From NCBI GenBank assembly GCA_964533965.1, contig CAZHNN010000016.1, positions 1 to 64,000 of the forward strand: a stretch of 64,000 nt of DNA, in the 5' to 3' direction. Made by a program: the position numbers and the translations under genes. The notes below the pieces were generated by a model that made no database searches, was not told where the DNA came from, and saw nothing but the letters and a program-made list of their open reading frames with translations. Below are positions 58,183 through 64,000 of this stretch, in pieces (positions within the stretch are counted from its first letter, which is position 1; the number at the start of each line of letters is the position of its first letter). The DNA comes from RGIG3178 sp964533965 (lineage in GTDB: Bacteria > Bacillota > Clostridia > Christensenellales > QAND01).

Positions 58183-58777
58183 ATGCACCGACGAGGCGAT
58201 GGCATATCTGTGTGAGCGGGATGAAAAGCTCAAAGCGGTGATCGAACGCTATGGGCGCCTGGAGCGCCGGCGCACCGAAGGCCTGTTTGAAGCCCTTATC
58301 AGCTCCTTTGTAGCCCAACAGATATCCACCAAAGCGGCGGATGTCATCTGGAACCGCCTGGAAGCGGCGACGGGAATCGAACCTGGTAAACTTGCGTCCA
58401 TAAAAGAAGAGGATCTGCGCGCGCTAGGCTTGAGCGGGCGAAAAGCCCTGTATGTCAAAGGGGCTGCCAAGGCTGTGGTGGATGGAACGCTGGATCTGAA
58501 TTCTTTGGAACACATGAGCGACGAAGAAGTTAAAAGATGTCTTTGCGCCCTATACGGGGTCGGTGAGTGGACGGCGGAAATGCTGATGATCTTCTCCCTG
58601 GGAAGACCGGATGTGTTGAGCTTACGCGATCTTGGTATCATTCGCGGTATCAAGCGCGTGTATTCCCTACAAGAGGTGAAGCAGGAGTTCCTTTTTGAAC
58701 TCAAGAACCGTGTATCGCCGTACGGAACAGCGGCTTCACTGTATCTTTGGGCAGTGGCGGGAGAGAAAAACGCATAG
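58169..58777 (+). CDS. DNA-3-methyladenine glycosylase (AlkA-type, HhH-GPD)
   Basis: The 202-residue product is a helix-hairpin-helix DNA glycosylase of the HhH-GPD superfamily that excises alkylated purines. The hairpin and catalytic region reads LYGVGEWTAEMLMIF, with the catalytic Asp in LSLRDLGIIRG. It lacks the N-terminal TBP-like domain of E. coli AlkA, as in many short AlkA-like enzymes. ATG 58169 is chosen because GGAGCGGG lies just upstream; a longer in-frame start would lie inside ogt. Its pairing with ogt supports a base-repair role. Confidence 0.9.
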   Translation: MQYVECTDEAMAYLCERDEKLKAVIERYGRLERRRTEGLFEALISSFVAQQISTKAADVIWNRLEAATGIEPGKLASIKEEDLRALGLSGRKALYVKGAAKAVVDGTLDLNSLEHMSDEEVKRCLCALYGVGEWTAEMLMIFSLGRPDVLSLRDLGIIRGIKRVYSLQEVKQEFLFELKNRVSPYGTAASLYLWAVAGEKNA

Positions 58778-58805
58778 CGGTTTTCGATGTTGGAATGCAG
58801 CTCTT

Positions 58806-58842
58806 TAAAAAAAGCGGCGAGATCGTACGCCGCTTTTTGTTT
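58806..58842 (+). terminator. Terminator of the ogt-glycosylase unit
   Basis: AAAGCGGCG and CGCCGCTTT form a 9-bp stem with an 8-nt loop, followed by TTGTTTTTTT. It may also serve the convergent Cys-rich gene. Confidence 0.9.
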
Positions 58843-58851
58843 TTTTATGGT

Positions 58852-59061
58852 TTATGTCGTGCTGTCGGATCCACCCGGCTCAAAGCGTTTTTTCAGTTTT
58901 TGATAGTAGAAGATAACGTGGTGGTCGCCGTCGTTGTCCGGAAACAAGCAATGGGGAAGGCTGTCAGTCTTCCGGTGTTTTTTGACACAGTCGCAGCAAT
59001 ACCCTCTGTTCGGGCAACTCCTGCTCGTGCAGGGGCAATTTTGGGGCGTGGGGCACGGCAT
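58852..59061 (-). CDS. Small Cys-rich protein (DUF6485-like)
   Basis: The 69-residue product is rich in Cys in its first half: NCPCTSRSCPNRGYCCDC, then HRKTDSLPHCLFP, which recalls DUF6485-type proteins where CxxC..CxxxGxCCxCxxYHR..LPxCxFP is the core. Zinc or Fe-S binding is likely but unproved; the function is unknown. GAGGTGA lies 6 nt before ATG 59061. It is on the minus strand, one of two neighbouring Cys-rich small genes. Confidence 0.75.
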   Translation of the reverse strand: MPCPTPQNCPCTSRSCPNRGYCCDCVKKHRKTDSLPHCLFPDNDGDHHVIFYYQKLKKRFEPGGSDSTT

Positions 59062-59230
59062 CTATATCACCTCAACGCCCATCGTACCATAAACATCAGT
59101 TGCGTCCAACACAAAATGGCCTGATACCAACCCGTTCGCCAACTGTTATGTATCTTTGGCGGTGGGGCTGCGTGTGCACCGGATTTGCTTCGAATGTTTG
59201 CCGAACCCGATTGAATCCGTCAAAAAATGA
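59062..59230. other. Short intergenic stretch between two Cys-rich genes
   Basis: It holds the upstream region of the DUF6485-like gene and the start of the terminator at 59231. No gene is supported. Confidence 0.4.
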
Positions 59231-59268
59231 CGAACCCAAAAAACCCCCAAAGGGGTTTTTCAGGTTCG
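59231..59268 (-). terminator. Terminator of the DUF1540 gene
   Basis: On the minus strand CGAACC...GGTTCG closes an inner stem AAAAACCCC / GGGGGTTTTTT with a T-tract, just beyond the DUF1540 stop. Confidence 0.85.
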
Positions 59269-59279
59269 AACCGTCAGCG

Positions 59280-59450
59280 TTATCCCTTTGCCCTAAAGGA
59301 CTGGCAATCCGTGCATTCCACCGTTTTGGGATTTGCCTCGTGCGTACCTACCTGAATACTGTCTAAAGAGCAATAGTTGCGCTGCCCGTTGTGATACTGA
59401 CACGAATCGACGGAGCAGCCGATGGACTCGTTGATTTTATTGTTCTGCAT
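59280..59450 (-). CDS. DUF1540 domain small Cys-rich protein
   Basis: The 56-residue product (MQNNKINESIGCSVDSCQYH...) has the DUF1540 pattern: GCSVDSCQYHNG, then NYCSLDSIQVG and CTDCQSF. The four Cys pairs probably bind a metal, and DUF1540 proteins are common in Clostridia with unknown function. GGAGGG lies 8 nt before ATG 59450. It is below common length cutoffs. A 5' neighbour on the same strand is not visible. Confidence 0.9.
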   Translation of the reverse strand: MQNNKINESIGCSVDSCQYHNGQRNYCSLDSIQVGTHEANPKTVECTDCQSFRAKG

Positions 59451-59624
59451 CTTCTTGTCCCTCCTTGCCGCGGTTGCGACAAATGTATGTTTACCTCGAA
59501 TACACTAAACATGTGTGGAATATGATGCCATCATTCAAAGCTGATTATGTCGGAAGAGGAAAGGATTTCCAGTATGATGCGCTCCATGCTGCGCAGTCTA
59601 GATTTGAAACGAGGTGGAGAGGAA

Positions 59625-59798
59625 ATGGGACAGACCTATGGAGGTCTTCGTGCGTTGCTGTCAGCCGAACCACAGGCACAGCAGTACTTTGATTCGCTGC
59701 CAGGCTATGTGAAGGACATGATGCAGGATCGCGCACAAAACATCAACTCGTTCGAAAGCCTGCGCGATTACGGAGAGAATCTCCTGCGGGGCGATTGA
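59625..59798 (+). CDS. Small conserved protein with MGQTYGGL start
   Basis: The 57-residue product (MGQTYGGLRALLSAEPQAQQ...) is hydrophilic and helical, with YFDSLPGYVKDMM and an ending SLRDYGENLLRGD. I recall similar short Clostridia proteins with a GQTYGGLRALL start and a NLLRGD end, of unknown function. ATG 59625 is chosen because GAGGTG lies 8 nt upstream; a longer in-frame start at 59547 has no such site. It stands alone before a terminator. Confidence 0.7.
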   Translation: MGQTYGGLRALLSAEPQAQQYFDSLPGYVKDMMQDRAQNINSFESLRDYGENLLRGD

Positions 59799-59804
59799 CA
59801 GCAA

Positions 59805-59836
59805 ACAAAAAACCGCTTTTGCGGTTTTTTGTTTTA
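59805..59836 (+). terminator. Terminator after the MGQTYGGL gene
   Basis: AAAAAACCGC and GCGGTTTTTT form a 10-bp stem with a 4-nt loop and a T-tract. Confidence 0.9.
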
Positions 59837-59886
59837 TAAATCCAGTGTAAATTCCATCATTTTCCGCTTTGTTACAATACTGAGAT

Positions 59887-59915
59887 TTGAAATTATCATG
59901 CACATGCGCTACAAT
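59887..59915 (+). promoter_or_regulatory. Strong predicted promoter ending at the start codon (leaderless)
   Basis: TTGAAA (59887-59892), a 17-nt spacer and TACAAT (59910-59915) predict transcription starting at about 59922, which is the A of the ATG start codon of the next gene. No Shine-Dalgarno sequence is visible, so the mRNA may be leaderless. Confidence 0.55.
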
Positions 59916-59921
59916 AGAATC

Positions 59922-61451
59922 ATGGATGAAAACAGGCGAAAAACGCCATTTAATAAGACCATAATGTTCTTGATCAAACTGGCTGTATTCTGCATGCCCG
60001 TTTGGTTTTTCTATGCCCTTTTGATGCCCGAAGGTGGCGGGCAGATCGTATGGGCATCGATCTACGCGTTGGTGTTGGGCCTTTTAAGCAAGTCGTTCGG
60101 TTGTTATCAGATCGGCGTGTACCGCCTGCGCACACTGTTGTTTTCGTACTGCGCCGCGTTGTTCTTTACAAATCTGGTGACAGCGCTTCAGATTTGGCTT
60201 ATCTACGACGTCCTGCGGATCTGGTGGTTCATGCTTTTGTGGATGCTGCAAAGCCTTGTATCCGCAGTGATCTATATGCTGGCAAACGCCATCTATTTTC
60301 TCATCAGCCCGCCGAGGCGACTGCTGGCCGTATGCCGTGGTACGCACCCGGAAATCAATATGGTCCAACGGTTTGCGGAAAATCGCCAACGCTTTGTGTT
60401 GAGCGAGATCATATCGCCCACCATGGGGGAAGCCGCCATCAAGGCAGCCATCGACAAAGTGCCCGCAGTCCTGTTGGGGGACATCGACAAACGGCTTAGA
60501 GATAACCTTACGAGCTATTGCTTTGAAAATAACAAGAGGCTCCTGGTCGTACCGAACCTGCAAGATGTGATGATGCATGAAGCGCACCTTACACAGTTCG
60601 GCGACACCATGGTGTTCATGTGCAAGAACCGCGGTATGACACAAGAACAGGCAATCACCAAGCGAATCGTGGATATCCTCCTATCCGCCTTTGGATTGAT
60701 TGTCGTTTCGCCGATCATGCTGATCACGGCAGTATTGATCAAGCTGACAAGCAAAGGGCCGATATTCTACCGACAAACGCGCGTTACCAAGGATGGCAGG
60801 GAGTTTACACTTTTTAAATTCCGATCCATGGTCAATGACGCGGAGAAGGATGGCAAAGCGGTGCTCGCCTGCGAAGGCGACGCGCGCATTACGCCGGTAG
60901 GGCGTGTCATTCGAAGAGTCCGCATCGATGAGTTGCCGCAGCTTTGGAATATCCTCAAAGGCGACATGAGCGTGGTGGGGCCTCGCCCCGAGCGGCCTGA
61001 AATCATGAAGGAATACATGGACAGCATACCCGCTTTCCGTTACCGGCTAAAGGTAAAAGCCGGGCTGACAGGATACGCGCAGGTGTTCGGACGCTACAAC
61101 ACGCCGTTTGAGGAAAAGGTCAAGATGGACGTGTACTATATCTCGCGTTATTCGCTGTTTTTGGACTTGCAGCTCATCCTCTCCACGGTCCGTATCCTTT
61201 TTATGAAGGACAGTACGCAAGGCGTTGTGGAGGTTGAACCGCCACCATCCAAATGTCAGTGTCCCCAGCGGCGCCGCGGGTTTACCAACCCGCGCATCAA
61301 AACGGCGGCAAGACCGAAGCCCCCGCATGGTACCGTGATCTATCCCATCGTCGACCGGCGGTCATCGGCCGGGCGAAAGCGGCAAAGGGCTTTTTTGGAC
61401 GGGATGAACAGCGCATACCGCAAGGGCGACGCGGACAAAGCGGTTGAGTGA
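59922..61451 (+). CDS. Polyprenyl-phosphate sugar-1-phosphate transferase (WcaJ-type)
   Basis: This membrane enzyme starts polysaccharide repeat assembly by transferring a sugar-1-phosphate from a UDP-sugar to undecaprenyl phosphate. The 509-residue product has four N-terminal membrane helices (about 12-125), a soluble CoA-binding-like region (about 140-230), and the bac_transf catalytic domain (about 245-430) with a membrane entry helix, KLTSKGPIFYRQTRV, FKFRSMVNDAE, RIDELPQLWNILKGDMSVVG and PGGLTGYAQV-like residues. The 60-residue C-terminal tail is basic and Pro-rich, an extension beyond the domain. The ATG 59922 has no Shine-Dalgarno and coincides with the predicted transcription start. 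galE follows. Confidence 0.92.
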   Translation: MDENRRKTPFNKTIMFLIKLAVFCMPVWFFYALLMPEGGGQIVWASIYALVLGLLSKSFGCYQIGVYRLRTLLFSYCAALFFTNLVTALQIWLIYDVLRIWWFMLLWMLQSLVSAVIYMLANAIYFLISPPRRLLAVCRGTHPEINMVQRFAENRQRFVLSEIISPTMGEAAIKAAIDKVPAVLLGDIDKRLRDNLTSYCFENNKRLLVVPNLQDVMMHEAHLTQFGDTMVFMCKNRGMTQEQAITKRIVDILLSAFGLIVVSPIMLITAVLIKLTSKGPIFYRQTRVTKDGREFTLFKFRSMVNDAEKDGKAVLACEGDARITPVGRVIRRVRIDELPQLWNILKGDMSVVGPRPERPEIMKEYMDSIPAFRYRLKVKAGLTGYAQVFGRYNTPFEEKVKMDVYYISRYSLFLDLQLILSTVRILFMKDSTQGVVEVEPPPSKCQCPQRRRGFTNPRIKTAARPKPPHGTVIYPIVDRRSSAGRKRQRAFLDGMNSAYRKGDADKAVE

Positions 61452-61457
61452 AGAGCG

Positions 61458-61516
61458 AACGGATTAATCCGTTATAGGACAGATCGGTGGGCCACGGGAT
61501 CATCCCGGTGAGGCCC
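61458..61516 (+). other. Palindrome and hairpin between the transferase and galE
   Basis: AACGGATTAATCCGTT (61458-61473) is a perfect 16-bp palindrome. Further on, GGGCC-ACGGGAT pairs with ATCCCG-GTGA-GGCCC (61489-61516). The hairpin lacks a long T-tract, so it may be a weak terminator or a processing element; the palindrome could be an operator for galE. Confidence 0.4.
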
Positions 61517-61563
61517 TCTGTGTGTCTTTGGAAAATTCGTAGCGGCATGCATAGGAGTAATAG

Positions 61564-62628
61564 ATGCAGACAAGCATGAGCACACTTGTGACCGGCGGGC
61601 TGGGTTACATCGGAAGCCATACGTGCGTGGCCCTTTTAAATGCTGGAAAAAATGTTGTCGTCTATGATGACGCTTCCAATGCGGATCCGTCCGCGACCCA
61701 GAGGATATGCCAAGCGGCGGGAGTTCCGCGGCAGTCGGATCGGTTTGCTTTCGTTTTGGGAGACATCAGGGATACGGGCAGGCTGTCAGAAACGATGCAG
61801 TCTTTTTCAGTCGATACGGTCATGCATTTTGCCGCTAAAAAAGCGGTGGGTGAGAGCGTACAGAAACCGGCATTGTATTATGATGTAAACGTGGGTGGGC
61901 TGCTGTCTGTGCTGCGTGCGATGGCAAGAAGCGGCGTATCGCGCCTTATCTTCAGTTCTTCCGCAACGGTATACGGCAACGAAGAGGCACCGTTTGTCGA
62001 GACGATGCCGACATACGGCTGCAATCCTTATGGGTGGAGCAAGGTGATCTGCGAGCGCATACTCAATGATTCGGCAGCAGCAAAGGACAGCTGGCATGTA
62101 GGACTGGCGGAATCAAGTGGCGCATCCCCTCTGAACATAGCGATCCTCCGCTATTTCAACCCGCTTGGTGCGCATCAAAGCTATCTGCTGGGGGAAAACC
62201 CGAAGGGCATCCCCAACAATCTGCTCCCCTTGGTGGTGCAAGTCGCTCTGGGACAACGCGAAAAGATCTCTGTTTTCGGGGGAGATTATCCGACGAAGGA
62301 TGGCACCTGTGAGCGTGATTATATCCATGTTTGCGACGTAGCCAACGGTCACCTGCTGGCGCTCGACAAGCTCTCCCCCGGTATACAGGTCTATAACCTG
62401 GGTACGGGAAAAGGGAATACGGTGCTTGAGGTGATCGCTGCGTTTGAACTCGCGACAGGGGTTAAGGTTCCGTACGAGATGTCCTCCCGCAGGGAAGGAG
62501 ACATAGCCATAAGCTATGCAGATGTGCGAAAGGCAAAAAACGAGCTGGGCTTTATAGCCCGGTATGCGCTTGTGGATATGTGCCGGGATCATTATCTGGC
62601 GGCCAAGGCATTGCGGGACAGGGTTTAA
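61564..62628 (+). CDS. galE: UDP-glucose 4-epimerase GalE
   Basis: The 354-residue product is an extended short-chain dehydrogenase that interconverts UDP-glucose and UDP-galactose. The NAD-binding motif is TGGLGYIGSH (about 9-18), the catalytic Ser lies in SSSATVYG, and Tyr and Lys in NPYGWSK (Y-x-x-x-K). The NFxxAxG-like substrate loop and the C-terminal DLARGHLLAL-like region (here DVANGHLLAL) follow. AGGAG lies 6 nt before ATG 61564. The gene follows the sugar-phosphate transferase, which suggests envelope polysaccharide synthesis. Confidence 0.95.
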   Translation: MQTSMSTLVTGGLGYIGSHTCVALLNAGKNVVVYDDASNADPSATQRICQAAGVPRQSDRFAFVLGDIRDTGRLSETMQSFSVDTVMHFAAKKAVGESVQKPALYYDVNVGGLLSVLRAMARSGVSRLIFSSSATVYGNEEAPFVETMPTYGCNPYGWSKVICERILNDSAAAKDSWHVGLAESSGASPLNIAILRYFNPLGAHQSYLLGENPKGIPNNLLPLVVQVALGQREKISVFGGDYPTKDGTCERDYIHVCDVANGHLLALDKLSPGIQVYNLGTGKGNTVLEVIAAFELATGVKVPYEMSSRREGDIAISYADVRKAKNELGFIARYALVDMCRDHYLAAKALRDRV

Positions 62629-62665
62629 TGGAACGCGCCTTAATGGATGGAATTGGGGGATATGT

Positions 62666-63490
62666 GTGCGCCTGTTAAAGGAACCCGAAAGGGAAGCGCT
62701 GATGCGCTATGTGAACAAGGATGAAGCGTACAACCTGTTTATCATAGGGGATGTCGAGAATTTCGGCCTGGAAGGCGAAGTCGCTGACGTTGCCGTGCAG
62801 GAAACAAATGGGTATTGGGATTCGGTGGCTCTGCGCTATGAAAGGCACTTTGTGGTGTATTCCCAGCGGGATGAATATGACGCCGAAGCGGTGGCCTCTC
62901 ACATCAATGCCCGCGACTATTTCGGCATCAACGGCAAAGGCAGCGTCGTAGAAAAGCTGATTCCCTATTTTCCCGACCTGAAGCCCCGCATAACGATCCT
63001 AGCACGCTGTAACTCGGTGTCAAGCTTACCGCAACAGTGGCGGCATAATGCTCTCATCCGGCGGATTCAGCCGCAGGAGGCCGTGGATGTCATATCGCTG
63101 TTTTGCCGGATACGGGAGTTTCGGGACCAGTATATAGGCCGCGAAGCAGATTCAACCGCATCCCTTGAGCGAAACTTGAACGGTGGCGGTATAGGGATCG
63201 GGGCGTTTATCGATGGTGAACTCGTAAGCTACGCGCAGACAACGGCACAGAACAGCCGAAGCGCTATGATTACGGGCGTGTGCACACTGCCGGCGTACGA
63301 ACGGCAGGGTTTGGCAACAAGCGTGATGACGACGTTGTGTCAAAGTGCATTTGATAGCGGATTGGCGTTTCTATGCCTCTTCTACGACAACCCGCTGGCC
63401 GGACGGATCTATGAGCGAATCGGTTTCCAAACAGTAGGGGAATATCTGATGTTGACGCCGAACTATAAGAGCGGACCCGGCAATCCGTAA
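62666..63490 (+). CDS. GNAT-family acetyltransferase
   Basis: The 274-residue product has an N-terminal domain (about 1-130) resembling those of two-domain GNAT proteins, and a C-terminal GNAT domain (about 140-265) with the acetyl-CoA loop VCTLPAYERQGLATSVM (Q/R-x-x-G-x-A pattern) and LFYDNPLAGRIYERIGFQTVGEY as the C-terminal motif. The substrate is unknown; small amines, amino acids or peptides are all possible. GTG 62666 is chosen because GGGGGA lies 5 nt upstream; the frame is open upstream, but inside galE. Confidence 0.85.
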   Translation: MRLLKEPEREALMRYVNKDEAYNLFIIGDVENFGLEGEVADVAVQETNGYWDSVALRYERHFVVYSQRDEYDAEAVASHINARDYFGINGKGSVVEKLIPYFPDLKPRITILARCNSVSSLPQQWRHNALIRRIQPQEAVDVISLFCRIREFRDQYIGREADSTASLERNLNGGGIGIGAFIDGELVSYAQTTAQNSRSAMITGVCTLPAYERQGLATSVMTTLCQSAFDSGLAFLCLFYDNPLAGRIYERIGFQTVGEYLMLTPNYKSGPGNP

Positions 63491-63532
63491 AGAGCCTATA
63501 CGTTGAATAAGACGAAAAGAAGCGAGGATATT

Positions 63533-64000
63533 ATGCAGTTTGATATTTTAATCATCGGAGCAGGGCCTTCCGGCATCTTCACAGCCTATGAGCTTTTGCA
63601 GAAGGGCGAAAAGAAAAGAATACTCATCGTCGAACAGGGGTTTCCTGTTGAAAAGCGGCGCTGCCCCAAGACGGATACGGGCGTTTGCGCGCACTGTGAT
63701 CCCTGCCATATCATGGCGGGTTTTTCAGGAGCAGGCGCGTTTTCCGACGGCAAATTGTCGCTGTCCTATGAGGTGGGAGGAGATCTGCCGCAATTGGTGG
63801 GGCAGGATGTCATCGACAAGATGATCCCCTACACGGACAGTATCTACCTGAGCTTTGGCGCGGACGAGCATGTGGAGGGGCTGGATCAGCGCGATCGCAT
63901 CAAGGACATCCGCCGGCGCGCCATAGCAAGCGGGCTGAAGCTCGTCGACTGCCCCATCCGCCATCTGGGAACCGAAAAGGCGAGGGAGATCTATTTCAAG
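63533..64000 (+). CDS. FAD-dependent dehydrogenase, N-terminal part (cut by window end)
   Basis: The frame is open to the last base, so the gene runs out of the window; 156 codons are visible. The N-terminus is a Rossmann FAD-binding motif (IIGAGPSGIFTAYEL), then a Cys-rich segment CPKTDTGVCAHCDPCHI and GFSGAGAFSDGKLSLS, the arrangement of the COG2509 FAD-dependent dehydrogenase group. The Cys-rich segment could be an Fe-S or metal site. GAGG precedes ATG 63533. The substrate is unknown. Confidence 0.85.
   Translation, partial: MQFDILIIGAGPSGIFTAYELLQKGEKKRILIVEQGFPVEKRRCPKTDTGVCAHCDPCHIMAGFSGAGAFSDGKLSLSYEVGGDLPQLVGQDVIDKMIPYTDSIYLSFGADEHVEGLDQRDRIKDIRRRAIASGLKLVDCPIRHLGTEKAREIYFK

Noticed and set aside
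58747..59124. Plus-strand frame after the DNA glycosylase gene
   Set aside because: It crosses the terminator and is antisense to the Cys-rich gene, which has a strong ribosome-binding site and a recognisable Cys pattern.
59829..59921. Upstream extension of the glycosyltransferase from 59829
   Set aside because: It would run through a terminator and a strong promoter; the ATG at 59922 fits better.

Overview
The window looks like chromosomal DNA of an uncultured, probably endospore-forming member of the Clostridia (Bacillota) at moderate GC. Purine-rich ribosome-binding sites precede most genes, and the gene families fit that group: a Firmicutes-type Tad pilus, a DUF4860 pilus operon, DUF1540 and CxxC small proteins, a GerQ-like coat protein and spore-protein-like small ORFs. 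The assignment is inference; no rRNA or tRNA gene is present. Three runs of N (19366-19465, 44119-44128, 45703-45712) show that it is a scaffold, and at least the first two split real genes.

Layout. 1-7.2 kb: a Tad/Flp pilus operon (end of a TadG-like gene, cpaB, tadZ, tadA, tadB, tadC), then DUF192 and a 39-residue-repeat coiled-coil protein. 7.3-10.3 kb: a small membrane protein, a chemoreceptor and CheW. 10.7-13.2 kb: a family 2A encapsulin shell gene with its cysteine desulfurase cargo. 13.4-16.0 kb, divergent from it: a MoxR-like AAA ATPase, a VWA/pseudo-peptidase protein and a small unknown. 16.0-16.9 kb: two tiny spore-protein-like genes and a GerQ-like coat gene. 17.4-21.1 kb: a large secreted repeat protein split by a scaffold gap. 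21.6-26.1 kb: a papain-like amidase-fold protein, a flavodoxin and an FMN-binding protein, diverging from an ArsR regulator and a four-module sulfur-transfer fusion (CoA-disulfide reductase, rhodanese, TusA, DsrE). 26.4-33.0 kb: a 1252-residue sortase-anchored surface protein beside a MalT-type LuxR regulator. 33.2-38.3 kb: a MacAB-type exporter with a long leader, a Fur-family regulator and DUF3788. 38.4-41.5 kb: two paralogous MFS transporters flanking the remnant of a third. 41.7-46.6 kb: a compact type IV pilus-like operon ending in pilT, preceded by a transglutaminase. 47-56.3 kb: a SARP/BTAD regulator and kdpFABCDE. 56.4-64 kb: an L-cysteine desulfidase-family gene, two DNA alkylation repair genes, small Cys-rich proteins, a polyprenyl sugar-phosphate transferase that may be leaderless, galE, an acetyltransferase and a truncated FAD-dependent dehydrogenase.

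How the genes may work together. Sulfur handling recurs: an encapsulated cysteine desulfurase, a persulfide-transfer fusion enzyme under an ArsR-type regulator, and a cysteine desulfidase homologue. The encapsulin locus is the most interesting system. Family 2A shells are known to enclose cysteine desulfurase and to hold elemental sulfur; here the divergent AAA/VWA operon is a candidate accessory system, a link inferred only from position. Two unrelated pilus systems and two large secreted repeat proteins point to a surface-attached or host-associated lifestyle.
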